A stretch of DNA of 32,036 bases from Spongospora subterranea (GCA_900404475.1 OUQQ01000175.1:1-32036); one strand, 5' to 3'. Shown: positions 19,710 to 30,278, numbered from the stretch's first letter. The notes: generated by a model not told the origin, from the letters alone. Numbers and translations are program-made.

Positions 19710-21174
19710 CTATTCGGAGTTGAAGATACTTCCCCGCTTAGGGATTCCCAGCCTGACATCGCACGGCAGTAATACATCACGATCAAGACCCATGATGCTC
19801 AGCCCAAAAGTCCCGTACCTAGAATTTCTATCAGTACAATTCAAAGGCAGAACTTTATATTACATTGAATGTAATAGATCTGGGTCTTGGCCGGGGTGCT
19901 TCCCAAATCCACCAACAAATGGTTTGCACTGCATATTGAAAGCCCGATTCCCTTCAGCGTGGGTGAATCTTGTTCCTCCCAGAATCTCAATAGTGGCGCC
20001 AACTGTTGAAAACATCTTAGCACCAACTAAATTTCGACTACCAAAGCATTACCCCAGAAACTATAACATGAATCAGGATCTTTGTTGATTCGGCCAGTAT
20101 AACCTTGTCCTTGTCTGTTGAGACACCAGTGGAGAATACGCTGCCTTTGGCGGGCTGACAGAACACCAAGCTGTCCCATTAATGACAAAGCCGCCACACA
20201 CACGAACGTAGATCCGCCTTATAGCAGCCAATTTAAATGGAAAGTTCAATATACATGATAAAAATACCATGCCCTTCTTGCCCTGGACTAAGACCGAAAG
20301 CACCATCGTAGCTCAAGCATCGCATAATAAACTCTGTCGCTAACTCTTTGTTTACCCCACTCCAATCGTTGACTAAAGCTGATACCGCACAACTAGCCAA
20401 CAACATTTGAATCGTACATCTGTTAGATTACAGGCGACCCACGAGCAAAACACAAATCTGGAGTCCGTCTCTTTGCTGCCATAAGATGGGACAAAACTAA
20501 GAGACGAGTCAGATTGAAACTTGATGACAAGTGGGGAGGAAATTGCCTGCCATCCGTTTGTTGTAGATATTTGAGCGATGATACAATTGATGAAGTATCT
20601 AAAATTGAGAGATCATAGCCAAGGATGTGCAATACCGACACTGATATCATAGCAAACTGAGTGAAACAAGAAACAACGAAATTCCGAGTGCGTTGTCTTA
20701 CGAGCTGTGTAAGTCATTCCAATATGACCTTCATCATAGACATTTGCTGAAGTCCCAATACTTTCCCAAGGAACGCCAAGCCAAGATCCTCCTCGAAATC
20801 CCCCCAAACGGTCTAATTGCAGCTAAGCATATAAAACATCCGCACCGTATTGAATGATAACGGTAATCTGTCTTAAAACGAAGGATAACCTTCAAACATC
20901 CATGCTGGGATTACTAGCGAAAACAAAAAAACTGCATGGAAAATATGATTGCTGTTAAATCACCCTTTTCTTCGTGCAAAATTTGCTGATGAAGAACCCA
21001 TTCAACGCAAGCGTGAGACGTTTTCTCATTAGGCGGAGCGTCGAGCATATCCAAAGAGGCGATGGTAAAATAAAGGAGAGTCATTCGATTAGAGCAGAGG
21101 CTGGCATAATGGTGCGGCAGATGATTGATATGTCGCCTAAAGAAAGATGGCTCCATATCCATGTTTAGCGGCAT
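19710..21174 (-). CDS. PGGT1B: Geranylgeranyltransferase type I beta subunit (8 exons)
   Basis: The catalytic subunit that, with a FTase/GGTase alpha subunit, attaches geranylgeranyl to CaaL proteins such as Rho GTPases. Minus-strand exons: 21174-20964, 20812-20702, 20640-20529, 20496-20443, 20392-20268, 20217-20053, 20002-19864, 19818-19710; 341 aa. All joins keep phase; the third intron would be only 32 nt and is the least certain. Landmarks: FTIASLDMLDAPP, GGFRGGSWLGVPW, DEGHIGMTYTALSVLHILG, DSRFVFCSCAVSALVNDWSG, SYDGAFGLSPGQEGHGGSTF, then GYTGRINKDPDSCYSFWVGA. The zinc ligands are present as Asp253 and Cys255 (DSCYSFW) and His304 (DLLHSMYG). The GFRGGSWLG segment is typical of the type I enzyme rather than farnesyl- or Rab-transferase. 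Confidence 0.93.
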
Positions 21175-21535
21175 CTTGAATGAAGTCAGTCGCCCACTCC
21201 CCACGCTATCCAAAGAGCACCAAAGGGTTCAGTAAGGGTCCCGTACACAAGCCACGCAGATACGGGTGTAAGAAAGGTTTCCTTGGTCTGACCCAACGTG
21301 ACCCGAACTTGGACTCGTTATCACTCTACGTTTTGGTAAGTTGATACGGTTTCCTATATCATTAATGTTGGATACCGTTCACTGCGTCGACAAAGCGCTT
21401 GCAAAAATAGACTTGACACGTAATAGGGTCCGATCAATGTTTCCAACGAGAAAATAAACCAGCTTTTGAGAGAGGGTAACGGTTCTACAGTACCTAGACT
21501 ACCTAGTAAAGGAGTACAGTATCGTGAACCGTGAC
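21175..21535. other. Divergent promoter region, GGTase side
   Basis: This separates the minus-strand GGTase start from the plus-strand candidate at 21536. TACAGTA-type motifs occur at about 21486 and 21515. No gene is seen. Confidence 0.35.
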
Positions 21536-21784
21536 ATGGTCGAAGGTGACGTTCCGCGGCAGAATGGTGATATTAACTGCAGTGTGTACCGGATGGTCGG
21601 CCTTTTTTAACTACAATTGCGCGAGTTGCCCAAACGATACTTTGGACAGACTATTGGAAACAAGCCAGTCCAATTGGACGGATTTCTGGGCATTACAGAC
21701 CACGCTCCAATTGATCTTCAATATCTATTGGGAATTTATCGCAGCGCTTTGGCGCGTCGAGGGCACGATAGCCATAGGGAGTGA
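21536..21784 (+). CDS. Candidate 68-aa protein, two exons, unknown family
   Basis: The ATG at 21536 opens 16 codons (MVEGDVPRQNGDINCS). A GTGTAC donor at 21584 and an acceptor at 21625 give a 42-nt intron containing a TTTAAC branch-like site. The second exon (21626-21784) reads LPKRYFGQTIGNKPVQLDGF, then LGITDHAPIDLQYLLGIYRS, then ALARRGHDSHRE, followed by TGA. Phase is kept and the protein has a well-ordered, amphipathic look. The YLLGIYRSAL part vaguely resembles an LYR motif of mitochondrial assembly factors, but that is not a firm assignment. A competing unspliced frame covers the same DNA, so transcript evidence would decide. Confidence 0.38.
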
Positions 21785-21899
21785 TTTAGTGCTCCCATAG
21801 GGTGCGGTGTCTATCTAGCTAAGACATTAGCTGTACGCTCGTATTTCTGCTTCATCTCTTATGTGAACTCGCATCCCATCCTTAGTTATAGGCGGGATC

Positions 21900-24800
21900 A
21901 TGATCATGATGGAGTTTAGTCCAAATGACGAAACCCTTTATTGGATGGCGCATGCAGTTACCACCGCACTCGTTTTCCTATTCATCTATCAGCATATTCA
22001 TGTACAACGAATTCGACAATATCTGGAGCGTCGAAATTTCATTGATTATGTGAATCTAAAAGGTCGGTGATATCAAAGCCCTAGGATTTTTTAACACACT
22101 ATGTTTGGGAACGGACACCCAAGGCACGCGCTGTGTAGATTAACTGTTATCGTTAACGTTTATCTTTGCAGAACCCTCAAAACCGCAGAAAGATCACGAA
22201 ACAGCCCCATATCTTCGGTCGTCATCAAACTCACTGATGGAGGGACAATGGTTCATCGATCGTCATGGAAGGAGATTGATTCTACGGGGCGTGAATCTTT
22301 CCGGTCTGTAATATAATTGAAGTCGTAGATTTTCCGGAAATCTCATGGCGTATGTTCAGGGTCGAGTAAATCCCCTTTCAAACCGTTCCTGCACTCTCAC
22401 GAAGGAGGCGATGGCGAATTCTTCCGAGACCTTGACGTCAGCTTCGTTGGGAGACCGTTTCCCATTGAGGTTTGGGAAAACATTTATTCATCGTTTTAAA
22501 TTGCAAAACGGTTACTGTATTTCAGGATGCCGACAAGCATTTGTCGTTAATTCGGTCCTGGGGATTTAATGTCCTTCGCTTGGTAATAACTTGGGAAGCG
22601 ATTGAACATTTTGGCCCTGGAATCTACGACGATGATTATGTCGAATTTCTAATTGCTGTTATCCGTAAAGCGGCTGCATACGATATTAGAGTTTTCGTCG
22701 ATCCTCATCAAGACGCCTGGTCTCGTCAGTAAGTCATGGTCTCCTGGACTTGTTTTGTCAAAGTAACTGACCATAACAGGTGTGGAGGGAGCGGTGCCCC
22801 TAATTGGACGTTGCGGCTGGCAGGATTGAACTCGCGCGCGTTTTATGATTGTGGTGCCGCGATGTGCCATTCTAGTTGGTGCTCTGCGAATCCTGATAGG
22901 CGTCCTCAAGATTATCCTGTTATGATCTGGCAGACGAACTACTATAAGTTAGCGTGCGCCACAATGTTTACACTATTTTTCGGGTACACGCCGCGCGTCA
23001 GCCGAAATGAGTTTCGTTGATATCTAAATCTAGAGGAAATGTATTTGCGCCGCGATTCCGTGTAGCACAATCTCGTACAGACAGTCGAATGCCTGGCGAT
23101 CAACACTTCAACGTTCAAGACTATCTTACGTTCCATTTCATCCAATCGATGTCTTACGTCGCCAAGCGAATCAATGAAGAAGGGCTCAATTGTCAGATGG
23201 ACCGTAACGGTGGCGTCTTAGGATGGGATACGCTCAACGAGCCGGATAGAGGATGGTTAGTATCGGGTCTGGCCAGTCTTGGGTGTGTGCTGTTGACCAG
23301 GTTGCCCATTAGGATCGGCTGTCCAAATCTCTCCGACAGCCTGCCGTGGCAAGAATTGAGAACTGGAGCCACCCCAACACCATTTCAGAGTATGCTCGCC
23401 GGCTGTGGCCAGACCGAAATCGTTGATGAATATGACGTATGCTGGCGTGGGCCCGTCCGACTTGGCAAAGTCAAAATGAACGAGGTAACCAAACAAGTTT
23501 TGTAAATGAGTTCAGAACTGATGTTTTTGCGTTTTATAAAATAGAACAAGGCTCATGCTTGGATGACTCGAGTATCCCCTGATGTCCTCTTCACGGAGGG
23601 GCTCCAAGCTGCTCAAGGCAGAAAAATCACGATTGATCATACGTCAATGGCGGATGAGGGATATCAGTCATATAATGCAGGCTCCATGACGGATTTCGGC
23701 TGTATTTGGGCAGCTCATAACGTTTATGACCAGGTATTTCAGCAGTTGAATATTGGTTTGAAACTCTCATCAACACGCGGTTTCAGCAAGCGAAAACCTT
23801 ATTAGTTCCAGATTATTTTGCTAATCATCCGATCTCGGGTGAGACTATTGATGCAAAACAATTCACGATGCAATTCTGGATGCCGTTCGTTCATCGATTT
23901 GGTCGCGCTCTCAGAAGCATTCATCGCCCAACGATGTTGTTTCTTGGTCCACCAGTTAATGAGGTTTGTCCATGTTAGATTGCCGAATGGTTGTGACTGT
24001 AATTTTTGAATTCAGAGACCTCCGACGTTATCGGATCGTTCACCCAAAGAGCACCCGGCTGAGTTTTATGAGAATTTGGTTTACACGCCACACTGGTACG
24101 ACGGTTTCACTTTGATCACAAGGCGTTTCAATCCGTTCAATATTGAGTATTTGCATGCAAAACGTGGTATCAAAACAATTTGGTCTGCCTTGCGTTTGGG
24201 GTACGGCCACGTTCGCGCCGGTTTTCAGTCGGAACTGGCATTGATACGCCAGGAAAGCGAGCAGGTCGGGGATTTTCCAACCTTGATAGGGGAAATTGGA
24301 ATACCTTTTGACGGCCTAAGTGAATGGTCACGACGCTATGCACTCGATAGTACCCTCCGTGCAATAGAAAGGTTTGTTCATTTTCGTTTGTATTTTTGAT
24401 TGTTCACTGACGTCAAGCAAGGAATCACCTCAATGCAACGCTCTGGAATTACGCAGTTGATCATGATTCTGATCTGGGTGATTTTTGGAATGGGGAAGAC
24501 CTTAGCCTCGTTTCTGGTTAGAATTTAGTTGGATTTTAGATTGTGTTTTAATGGTTTGTTTCAGGATCTAAGGTGCGATGCCCTGATGCTCTTATACGGC
24601 CATTTCCCGTAGCTACCTCTGGAAAACCGACTCACTTTACCTTCGATTCCGATTCGTCGTGTTTTGAATACGCATTCGATTCCTGCCTTTATGTTTGCGC
24701 TCTATGCCAAGATTGTGGAGCATGGCCAAAAATGGACCCTTCCACTACAATATCCAACGATTCACCATTTCACAGTACCGCCATGACCGAGATATTTGCC

Positions 24801-25283
24801 CCAAGTCAACATTTTCGTTGCTGGGATGACGTTCAGATTGCGGTATCAAACTGTGATAATTGGATTTTAGACCTCAAAAATCAACGCCTGGTCATATATA
24901 TAGGTTTGACGATAATTGTGTAGCGATGTTGCCTCAACTAACAGTCCCATATAGGAAATCCAAAGGCCTTCTCTCAACGCGGTGGAGAACGCGAACTTAA
25001 TCCATCGTGCTGTCAGGCTTGTTTGAGCCCGGTCCCCAAAACCGAATTGGTAGCTCTAAATCGAAGTCATTTGGTGAAGATGCGGTCGACGACACCCAAA
25101 TCTGGTCTATCTCCTGATCCGGATAGAATATATAGTTGGTCCATAACTGACATGGAGCGCCACGTTTTTACAGATCCCAAGAACATCTTCACCTGGATCG
25201 TATCCTTCTTTTCTGGCGTTTTGAAACGGCTACGATTTCGATCGCGTCCAGACAGAGCTCTAGCTAGTAAAATATTTTATTAA
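21900..25283 (+). CDS. GH5_12 beta-glucosidase, EGCrP/sterylglucosidase-like (12 exons)
   Basis: A relative of fungal endoglycoceramidase-related proteins, which hydrolyse glucosylceramide or sterylglucosides. Exons: 21900-22062, 22172-22303, 22360-22469, 22526-22728, 22780-22983, 23034-23484, 23545-23701, 23743-23963, 24016-24371, 24422-24516, 24565-24903, 24955-25283; all keep phase, 919 aa. A hydrophobic N-terminal anchor (about residues 14-30) precedes the catalytic domain. Landmarks: LILRGVNLSGSSKSP, VSFVGRPFPIE, VFVDPHQDAWSRQCGGSGAP and QTNYYKLACATMFTLFFGG. The acid/base is Glu340 (DTLNEPDRGW) and the nucleophile Glu640 (LIGEIGIPFD). ATLWNYAVDHDSDLGDFWNG and EIFAPSQHF follow. The 23701/23743 join is the least certain. 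The C-terminus is basic. The neighbouring NELF-A gene converges on it. Confidence 0.88.
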
Positions 25284-25288
25284 TGTCC

Positions 25289-26692
25289 TTACGTTGGCTG
25301 TGTAATCTTCTTCCGGCGTTTGAGCTTCCTCCACGATCCCGCCTGAAAATTCATCTCAAAGACAACAACTTCCATGTAGTTCTCTAGATCAGCGTCTTGG
25401 ACATAGTTTTCGCTCATGATCACTTGATAAACGCCGTTTTGCGCATCCGGATGGCCACAAGATTGTCCCGATAAGAAATCCTCAATCAGTTTCCTGTCAG
25501 ATGGGGTGACAGCATTGGCGCCGACGAACATGCTGGCAAACGGACTAGAATCGACAACGGGTTCGGAGACACCAGGGAATAATCGTGACGCGTCCGGTGC
25601 CGCAAATAAGCCGGTTTGCATCTGGGCTAGGAGATGTGCTGGCGTCATTAGCCCCGTTTGGGCGTTCTGGCGCACGACAGCTTCAGCTGCTTCTCGCACC
25701 GCTTTATCCATCATCTCTCTCTCGCGTTGTTGCGATTGCTCCGTCTATTAACCCAATATCACTCACAAACTTATCACGTATTGGACGATCATTACCAGGA
25801 ACCGGTTCCTTTGTTCCTTTTGAAACTCCTTCTCTAGTCGTTTCTGTTCTTTATCATCCTCTTTCTTTTTCCGTTTCAAATCCCTTTCTTCTATTCGTTT
25901 CTGCTCTTTCTCTTCGCGCTCCTGTTTCTTCAAATCCAACTTTTCTTTGCGTCGACCGTCTTCGACAGGGCGTGGCCGTTTGCTGCGGTCCTGTAATTGA
26001 GCCGCATCCTCCAGACCCATCGTTTTGATCGCCATGCGACGCTTGAACGGCTCTATAGAGCGAGCTGTCGGAGGAGGTACCCTGGGAGGCAGCCTTGGCG
26101 CTAGGGCAGGTGGCGCCTTCACAGGCGATACTCTCATGACGGCCGGATCAGGGCGATTTTCAATGACGACAGGAGGCGCGGGTTCTGGTGCAGAACCCGA
26201 CCCAAATTCGAAAGGGGCCACGATCGCGAAATGTTTTAGTCGTTGGTTTGTGATAGGGGGAAGTAAAGACGGATCTAGAAACTTGGCCTCGGCGGGCACC
26301 ATCCATGGCCTCATCTCGATCTGTTCCGTACTCAAAAGAATATTATCGACGTGATTGCGTATATCGGGACGATTATGTTCAATGTCTATACGACGCGATT
26401 TCGAGAACCCTTTCATCGAACGCAAAATGAATCTGGCCCATTCGTAAGTTTCATCGTTCGGCAAAGTCGCCTCGCATTTGTGTAGTAGCGCCTCAATATT
26501 AACTTGAAATTCCCGGACCTGAACCGGTTTTAGATGTAAAAGCGCGAGAAGAACACGCGTGATGGTGGTGCCATCTAAATCAGCTACGGCGGCAGCGATG
26601 GAATCAAGGATATCATTAGTAAGGGACCCGCTTAGGCGATATGCGCTCCATGGTTCATCCAGCTTTTGGCTTAGCCATCGCCGAACGTCCAT
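25289..26692 (-). CDS. NELFA: Negative elongation factor A (NELF-A), 2 exons
   Basis: NELF-A is the subunit of the NELF complex that contacts RNA polymerase II and, with DSIF, holds it in promoter-proximal pause. Exons are 26692-25796 and 25744-25289 around a 51-nt intron (GTAATG...AATAG); 450 aa. The N-terminal helical domain (WLSQKLDEPWSAYRLSGSL, then LLALLHLKPVQVREFQVNIE, then RPDIRNHVDNILL) matches the animal domain. A Pro-rich linker and a very long Lys/Glu helix (about residues 240-310, KKQEREEKEQKRIEERDLKR) follow. The C-terminal VTPSDRKLIEDFLSGQ and VVVFEMNFQAGSWRKLKRRK match the HDAg-like end of NELF-A. The ATG at 26692 begins MDVRRWLSQ. The stop is 5 bp from the stop of the GH5_12 gene. 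Confidence 0.9.
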
Positions 26693-26842
26693 GGAGCGTT
26701 TCAGCCGAGTCAGTTGAGACCAGCAGAGGCCGCGCTATCCCAATAACAGTATAACACGGGCCTTTGGGCTGGGCGCAATAAGCCCAACTGTGTTACCTGG
26801 TGACGCCATGGCCTCTACTGTACCAACATCTATAAATGGAAT

Positions 26843-28103
26843 ATGGTCAAAAGATGGATCTCATGGGAATATGTTCCCTACAATCCTGGTGAACCTCGCC
26901 ATTTGGTAAGGCACGAAGGTGCTCGTCAAACGGTGGGCTCGAGTAAGGTTCGCTGAGCCCTGTATGAAACATCTTTCCATGTGATCCAAGCCTACATCGG
27001 ATTGGGACAATAGGCCTTCGTATGATTGGCTGACCACATCTTCAATATGATCTGCTGTTTACCATCGCTCAAGTACCTGGTTCCAATAATTATCGAGTAA
27101 ATCCTATATAAACTAAAACGGTACGCCGATTTGATTCACTGCGTTTTCGCGTGGATAATCAAATTACGCAAAAGTTGGCAAAACTTGGTGATATTATCAC
27201 CAACAGTTTCAGTGATCGACACCAGCACTGGACTCTATCAATCTGGTCGCTACAAGTTTCCAAGTCTTTGATTGGATCCCTTCAGCTCCATCCTCCCTGT
27301 TGCAACTGGTACTCGTGATAACGCTGATTGGTATCGCTCTTTCGCTGACTTCTGTGGCTCTTGACCATAGTTTAACCTGTCAGGTTGGGTTTATGGTCTA
27401 CGGTTATGCTGGTCCCGATCAGTGGGTCAGCCGTTCTGGAGACAGGTTAGAACAGTCACAATATATCCAGCCAATGTCGGTGGCAATTTCTGATCGGGTG
27501 GCAATATCTGATCGGGAAGCATTAGGCGAAGAGATGATAACCGCATTAGATGGCAGTTGTGGAGAACCCGATTCTGTCAATGATCGTCCTTCCAGCTCAG
27601 CTTCCCTATATGATATGGCGATACGCTATTACCAAGCTACCAGCTCAAAGTCATCTCGCCGTGCTCAGCGGCTTCGTCAACTGATCGGTCTGAATAATTC
27701 CCTATCCCAGGCAGAGGAGCAGCTTTTGACCACAAAGGTTGGCATCGGTTTTTCACCTTTCAATCAGCTTCAACGGTTCTTCCAAAATCATTTTTTTTTT
27801 TGCTTTGCCCAAGAAAGGACCACAATGAGCCGTCGGTTACACGTGTTCAATTCTTAAGTTATCCACCCTATTCATTCAGCAATTCAGATAAACATTCTAC
27901 TGGAAGCCGACTTGTTCATGAAGAAATTGAACGCGGTTAGAACCCTGGTTTCTGGGTGGCGAAAAGATCACCCCGATGATGAATTCTGCCTGAAATATGA
28001 CACCATAATCTGTCATAATGTGCCGCTACATAGCCAAACAGACTTAGTAAACTCGATTCGTAACGGTTTCATGTATGATTTACAGATTTTCACGAAGTAC
28101 TAG
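26843..28103 (+). CDS. Unidentified multi-exon membrane protein (model incomplete)
   Basis: An exon from ATG 26843 reads MVKRWISWEYVPYNPGEPRH and ends at a GTAAGG donor (26906). A protein-like stretch PTSDWDNRPSYDWLTTSSI lies near 27000, but a frame change precedes QYDLLFTIAQ, so exons 2-3 are unresolved. A long frame then runs from about 27216 to 27737 and holds a clear transmembrane helix (LVLVITLIGIALSLTSVAL) and a helical SLSQAEEQLLTTK segment. The final exon 27888-28103 joins it in phase and reads INILLEADLFMKKLNAVRTL, ending in IFTKY. A tandem 18-bp repeat gives VAISDRVAISDR. Sequence upstream of 27300 can be read in three protein-like frames. I recognise no family. The 3' end overlaps the next gene by 24 bp. 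Confidence 0.5.
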
Positions 28104-28541
28104 GAATGTGATGAAAGCGGTGACGACAAAACCAGCTACAAACGTTGACCTTCTAGAGGAGCTTTTCGCGGTATGTTCTTTGCGTTGGATGTCGAGCAAA
28201 GCGTCAAGAGTAAAGGATTTCGACTCCACCGCACACATATCAGTTAAATGAATCTCGATCGCCTTCAATTTGCTGAGTGTTTCTGCCGACAGGCTTGAAT
28301 CTTTGGAAACAACACAGATTCGTCGTTCAACATTACACTTTTGCACAGCGCGAAGTGTCTCTTTGTCGTCACACTTGAATGACTCCTTGCCACCTGTAGC
28401 GCCATTGAGGCATGTTACGAAAGCGGCGACAATGTCGCTGCGGCAACCGGTTCCAAGAGATAACTGGTTAAGGTCTAACGGGGTGGCCTGCGCCAATTGC
28501 AAAGCCAGCAGCATCCCGATATAATACAAAGGTAGCGCCAT
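28080..28541 (-). CDS. Small secretory-pathway membrane protein, unknown family
   Basis: An intronless CDS of 153 aa with ATG at 28541. The N-terminus is a signal-peptide-like helix (LPLYYIGMLLALQLAQA). A lumenal domain of about 100 residues contains six cysteines (GTGCRSD, VTCLNG, FKCDD, VQKCN, RRICVV, DMCAVE), suggesting up to three disulfides. A C-terminal hydrophobic helix (FVAGFVVTAFITFLVL) is followed by the short tail RENL. This is a type I single-pass layout. I recognise no family. Its 3' end overlaps the last codons of the plus-strand gene ending at 28103. Confidence 0.7.
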   Translation of the reverse strand: MALPLYYIGMLLALQLAQATPLDLNQLSLGTGCRSDIVAAFVTCLNGATGGKESFKCDDKETLRAVQKCNVERRICVVSKDSSLSAETLSKLKAIEIHLTDMCAVESKSFTLDALLDIQRKEHTAKSSSRRSTFVAGFVVTAFITFLVLRENL

Positions 28542-29205
28542 GATCGGATCGGTTTGAACAATGACTTGATCCGATCATCCGTTTCCGGACGTGACTCAAG
28601 CTGGACTTATCTATATCCCGAATGTCGATTATGATTCTCATTTTACTCATTGCCACATAATCGAAATCTGTGCTCCTGTCTATCCTGAAATTCGATGTTT
28701 CAAGGCCGGAAGATTTGTCCTTGTTTCCACTCATCAAAATCCATGAGATTTCGCTCAGTGTGTTCATTAACCACAGTTGGTAGTCGCCTCTATGCGAAAG
28801 ACACCCAGAATGGGCTTTCGTCGTTCAATAGAATAGCTGCCGACAGCAGCTATTGAACAAAGCCAAAGGGTGAGAATCCTTAAAAGAGTTGATGCTCTTT
28901 AGAGATTTGTCCCAAAACAGGTTTCTACCATGGCCATGCCACCAAATGCCGAGAAATTAATCACAGGTCGATTATGTCTTGTTGATGTGATTTAAAATGA
29001 GTCACACTGTAATTAAGATTACATGATATGCAGTTGACACACGTTATTACCTGACCAGATTGGGTAGCCTGACCCCACATTAATTTATATTTGCTAACGT
29101 ATCCACATCAATCCGTTTGTCTTGGACCCCATCTAAATCGACCACTTTATCGCTAAGTCCCAAACTCTATAGTAAACGGTTCGTTGCGCGGGGCCGAACC
29201 GCTTC
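28542..29205. other. Intergenic region upstream of the zinc-finger gene
   Basis: No confident gene. A minus-strand frame from ATG 28767 (MNTLSEISWILMSGNKDKSS) runs into the start of the 28541 gene; it may be 5' leader sequence or a small overlapping ORF. An interrupted hairpin lies at 28823-28858. Confidence 0.35.
28823..28858. repeat. Interrupted inverted repeat
   Basis: GTTCAA ... TAGCTG on the left pairs with CAGCTA-TTGAAC on the right, with a 5-nt bulge and a 7-nt loop. It could form a hairpin. Its role is unknown. Confidence 0.5.
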
Positions 29206-29850
29206 ATGGCAAACCGGAATTTTGTCAATCGCATCCGTTTGGAGGACGAGCTTCCCGTGCAACCACCACGACTAGCTTATGTCACGGCAGCCATTGCCGA
29301 ACCGATCCAGTTTCCGGTCGCTCGTCGGTATTCTCAACGTTTGATCGATCTGTCATCTTTCCCGGAGCCGCGCAACCTTCCTCAAGTGCTGACTCTCCGG
29401 CCTTCGTCGGCGTTTTCGGCAGTTGCGCCGCGGAACCATAGCTGTCAATTCTGCAACCGCACATTCCGCTTTGCGTCAATGCTGGCCCAACATTTGCCCA
29501 CTCACACTGGTTCTAAGCAGTTTCAGTGCACGGACTGCGGGAAAGCGTTCACACGTGCATACACCCTGAAGATACACTCGCGGTTGCATCGTGGGCAGAC
29601 ACCGTACAAGTGTCCCATGTGTCCAAAGCAGTATGTGGAAGCAGGGAAACTCAACATGCACATGAAACGAGTGCATGAAGGGTTACGCCCATGTGTCTGC
29701 GACGTGTGCGGGAAGAGGTTCCCGTGCCCGTCGCAGTGGTCCGTTCATCAACGGGTTCACACTGGGGAGAAACCATTTGCATGTGAACAGTGCGGCAAGA
29801 CGTTCTCGGTCAATAGTAGTTTACAGAGACATCAACTTACACATTCATAA
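29206..29850 (+). CDS. C2H2 zinc-finger protein with five fingers
   Basis: A probable nuclear DNA-binding protein of 214 aa, intronless. About 78 N-terminal residues without a recognised domain are followed by five tandem C2H2 fingers at residues 80-100, 108-128, 136-157, 165-185 and 193-213. Linkers are of the HTGEKP type (THTGSKQFQC, LHRGQTPYKC, VHTGEKPFAC). All zinc ligands are present and the protein ends just after the last histidine. Finger 3 has one extra residue between its histidines. The target and direction of regulation cannot be told from sequence. An ATG at 29206 in the context TTCATGG is the first in frame. Confidence 0.9.
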   Translation: MANRNFVNRIRLEDELPVQPPRLAYVTAAIAEPIQFPVARRYSQRLIDLSSFPEPRNLPQVLTLRPSSAFSAVAPRNHSCQFCNRTFRFASMLAQHLPTHTGSKQFQCTDCGKAFTRAYTLKIHSRLHRGQTPYKCPMCPKQYVEAGKLNMHMKRVHEGLRPCVCDVCGKRFPCPSQWSVHQRVHTGEKPFACEQCGKTFSVNSSLQRHQLTHS

Positions 29851-30278
29851 TATTTAAACAAAGGTTATACTGAATCTTGAATCGGATGCACGCTAGTCTT
29901 GTTTAAATTTCTACGGATCATCTTTGCGAGGTTGCTCGTATAGGGAGAACTAAAAAAATGGAATACTGGTGTGATTGATATACCTGATTGCGGTATTTTA
30001 AGTCTCTCAACTTGGTCAACGCAGTGTTGGATAGTAGATACTGGATGAAAAAATTCACGAAGTTTCACGCGTGCGAGAGATTTTTCGAAACGCATTTTGA
30101 AGAACCTGTAACAAACTCAAAACCATGGAGTCGAGACAGAGACATTGCAATTGAGGGTGATTGGCACGTTCAGCACAACACAGGCTTACAGGAAGTACAT
30201 TGTCCAGCACGATGGCGCGTGCCACACGACAATTTCAACCGCAATTATCGCCGTTTCCATTATTTTGCCAGGGGGCCA
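29851..30278. other. Intergenic or 5' leader of the EGF-like gene
   Basis: The frame of the next gene is open back to about 29988, with an alternative ATG at 30045 (MKKFTKFHAC). The translated region before 30279 shows no recognised domain, so I treat it as leader. Confidence 0.4.

Noticed and set aside
22345..22569. Plus-strand ORF starting MAYVQGRVNPL in the GH5_12 region
   Set aside because: It is a shifted frame across exons 3 and 4; the spliced frame carries the family motifs.
25585..26354. Plus-strand ORFs of 147 and 109 codons opposite NELF-A
   Set aside because: They are shadows of the NELF-A coding sequence: Ser/Pro/Leu-rich or Gly/Ala-rich translations without domains.
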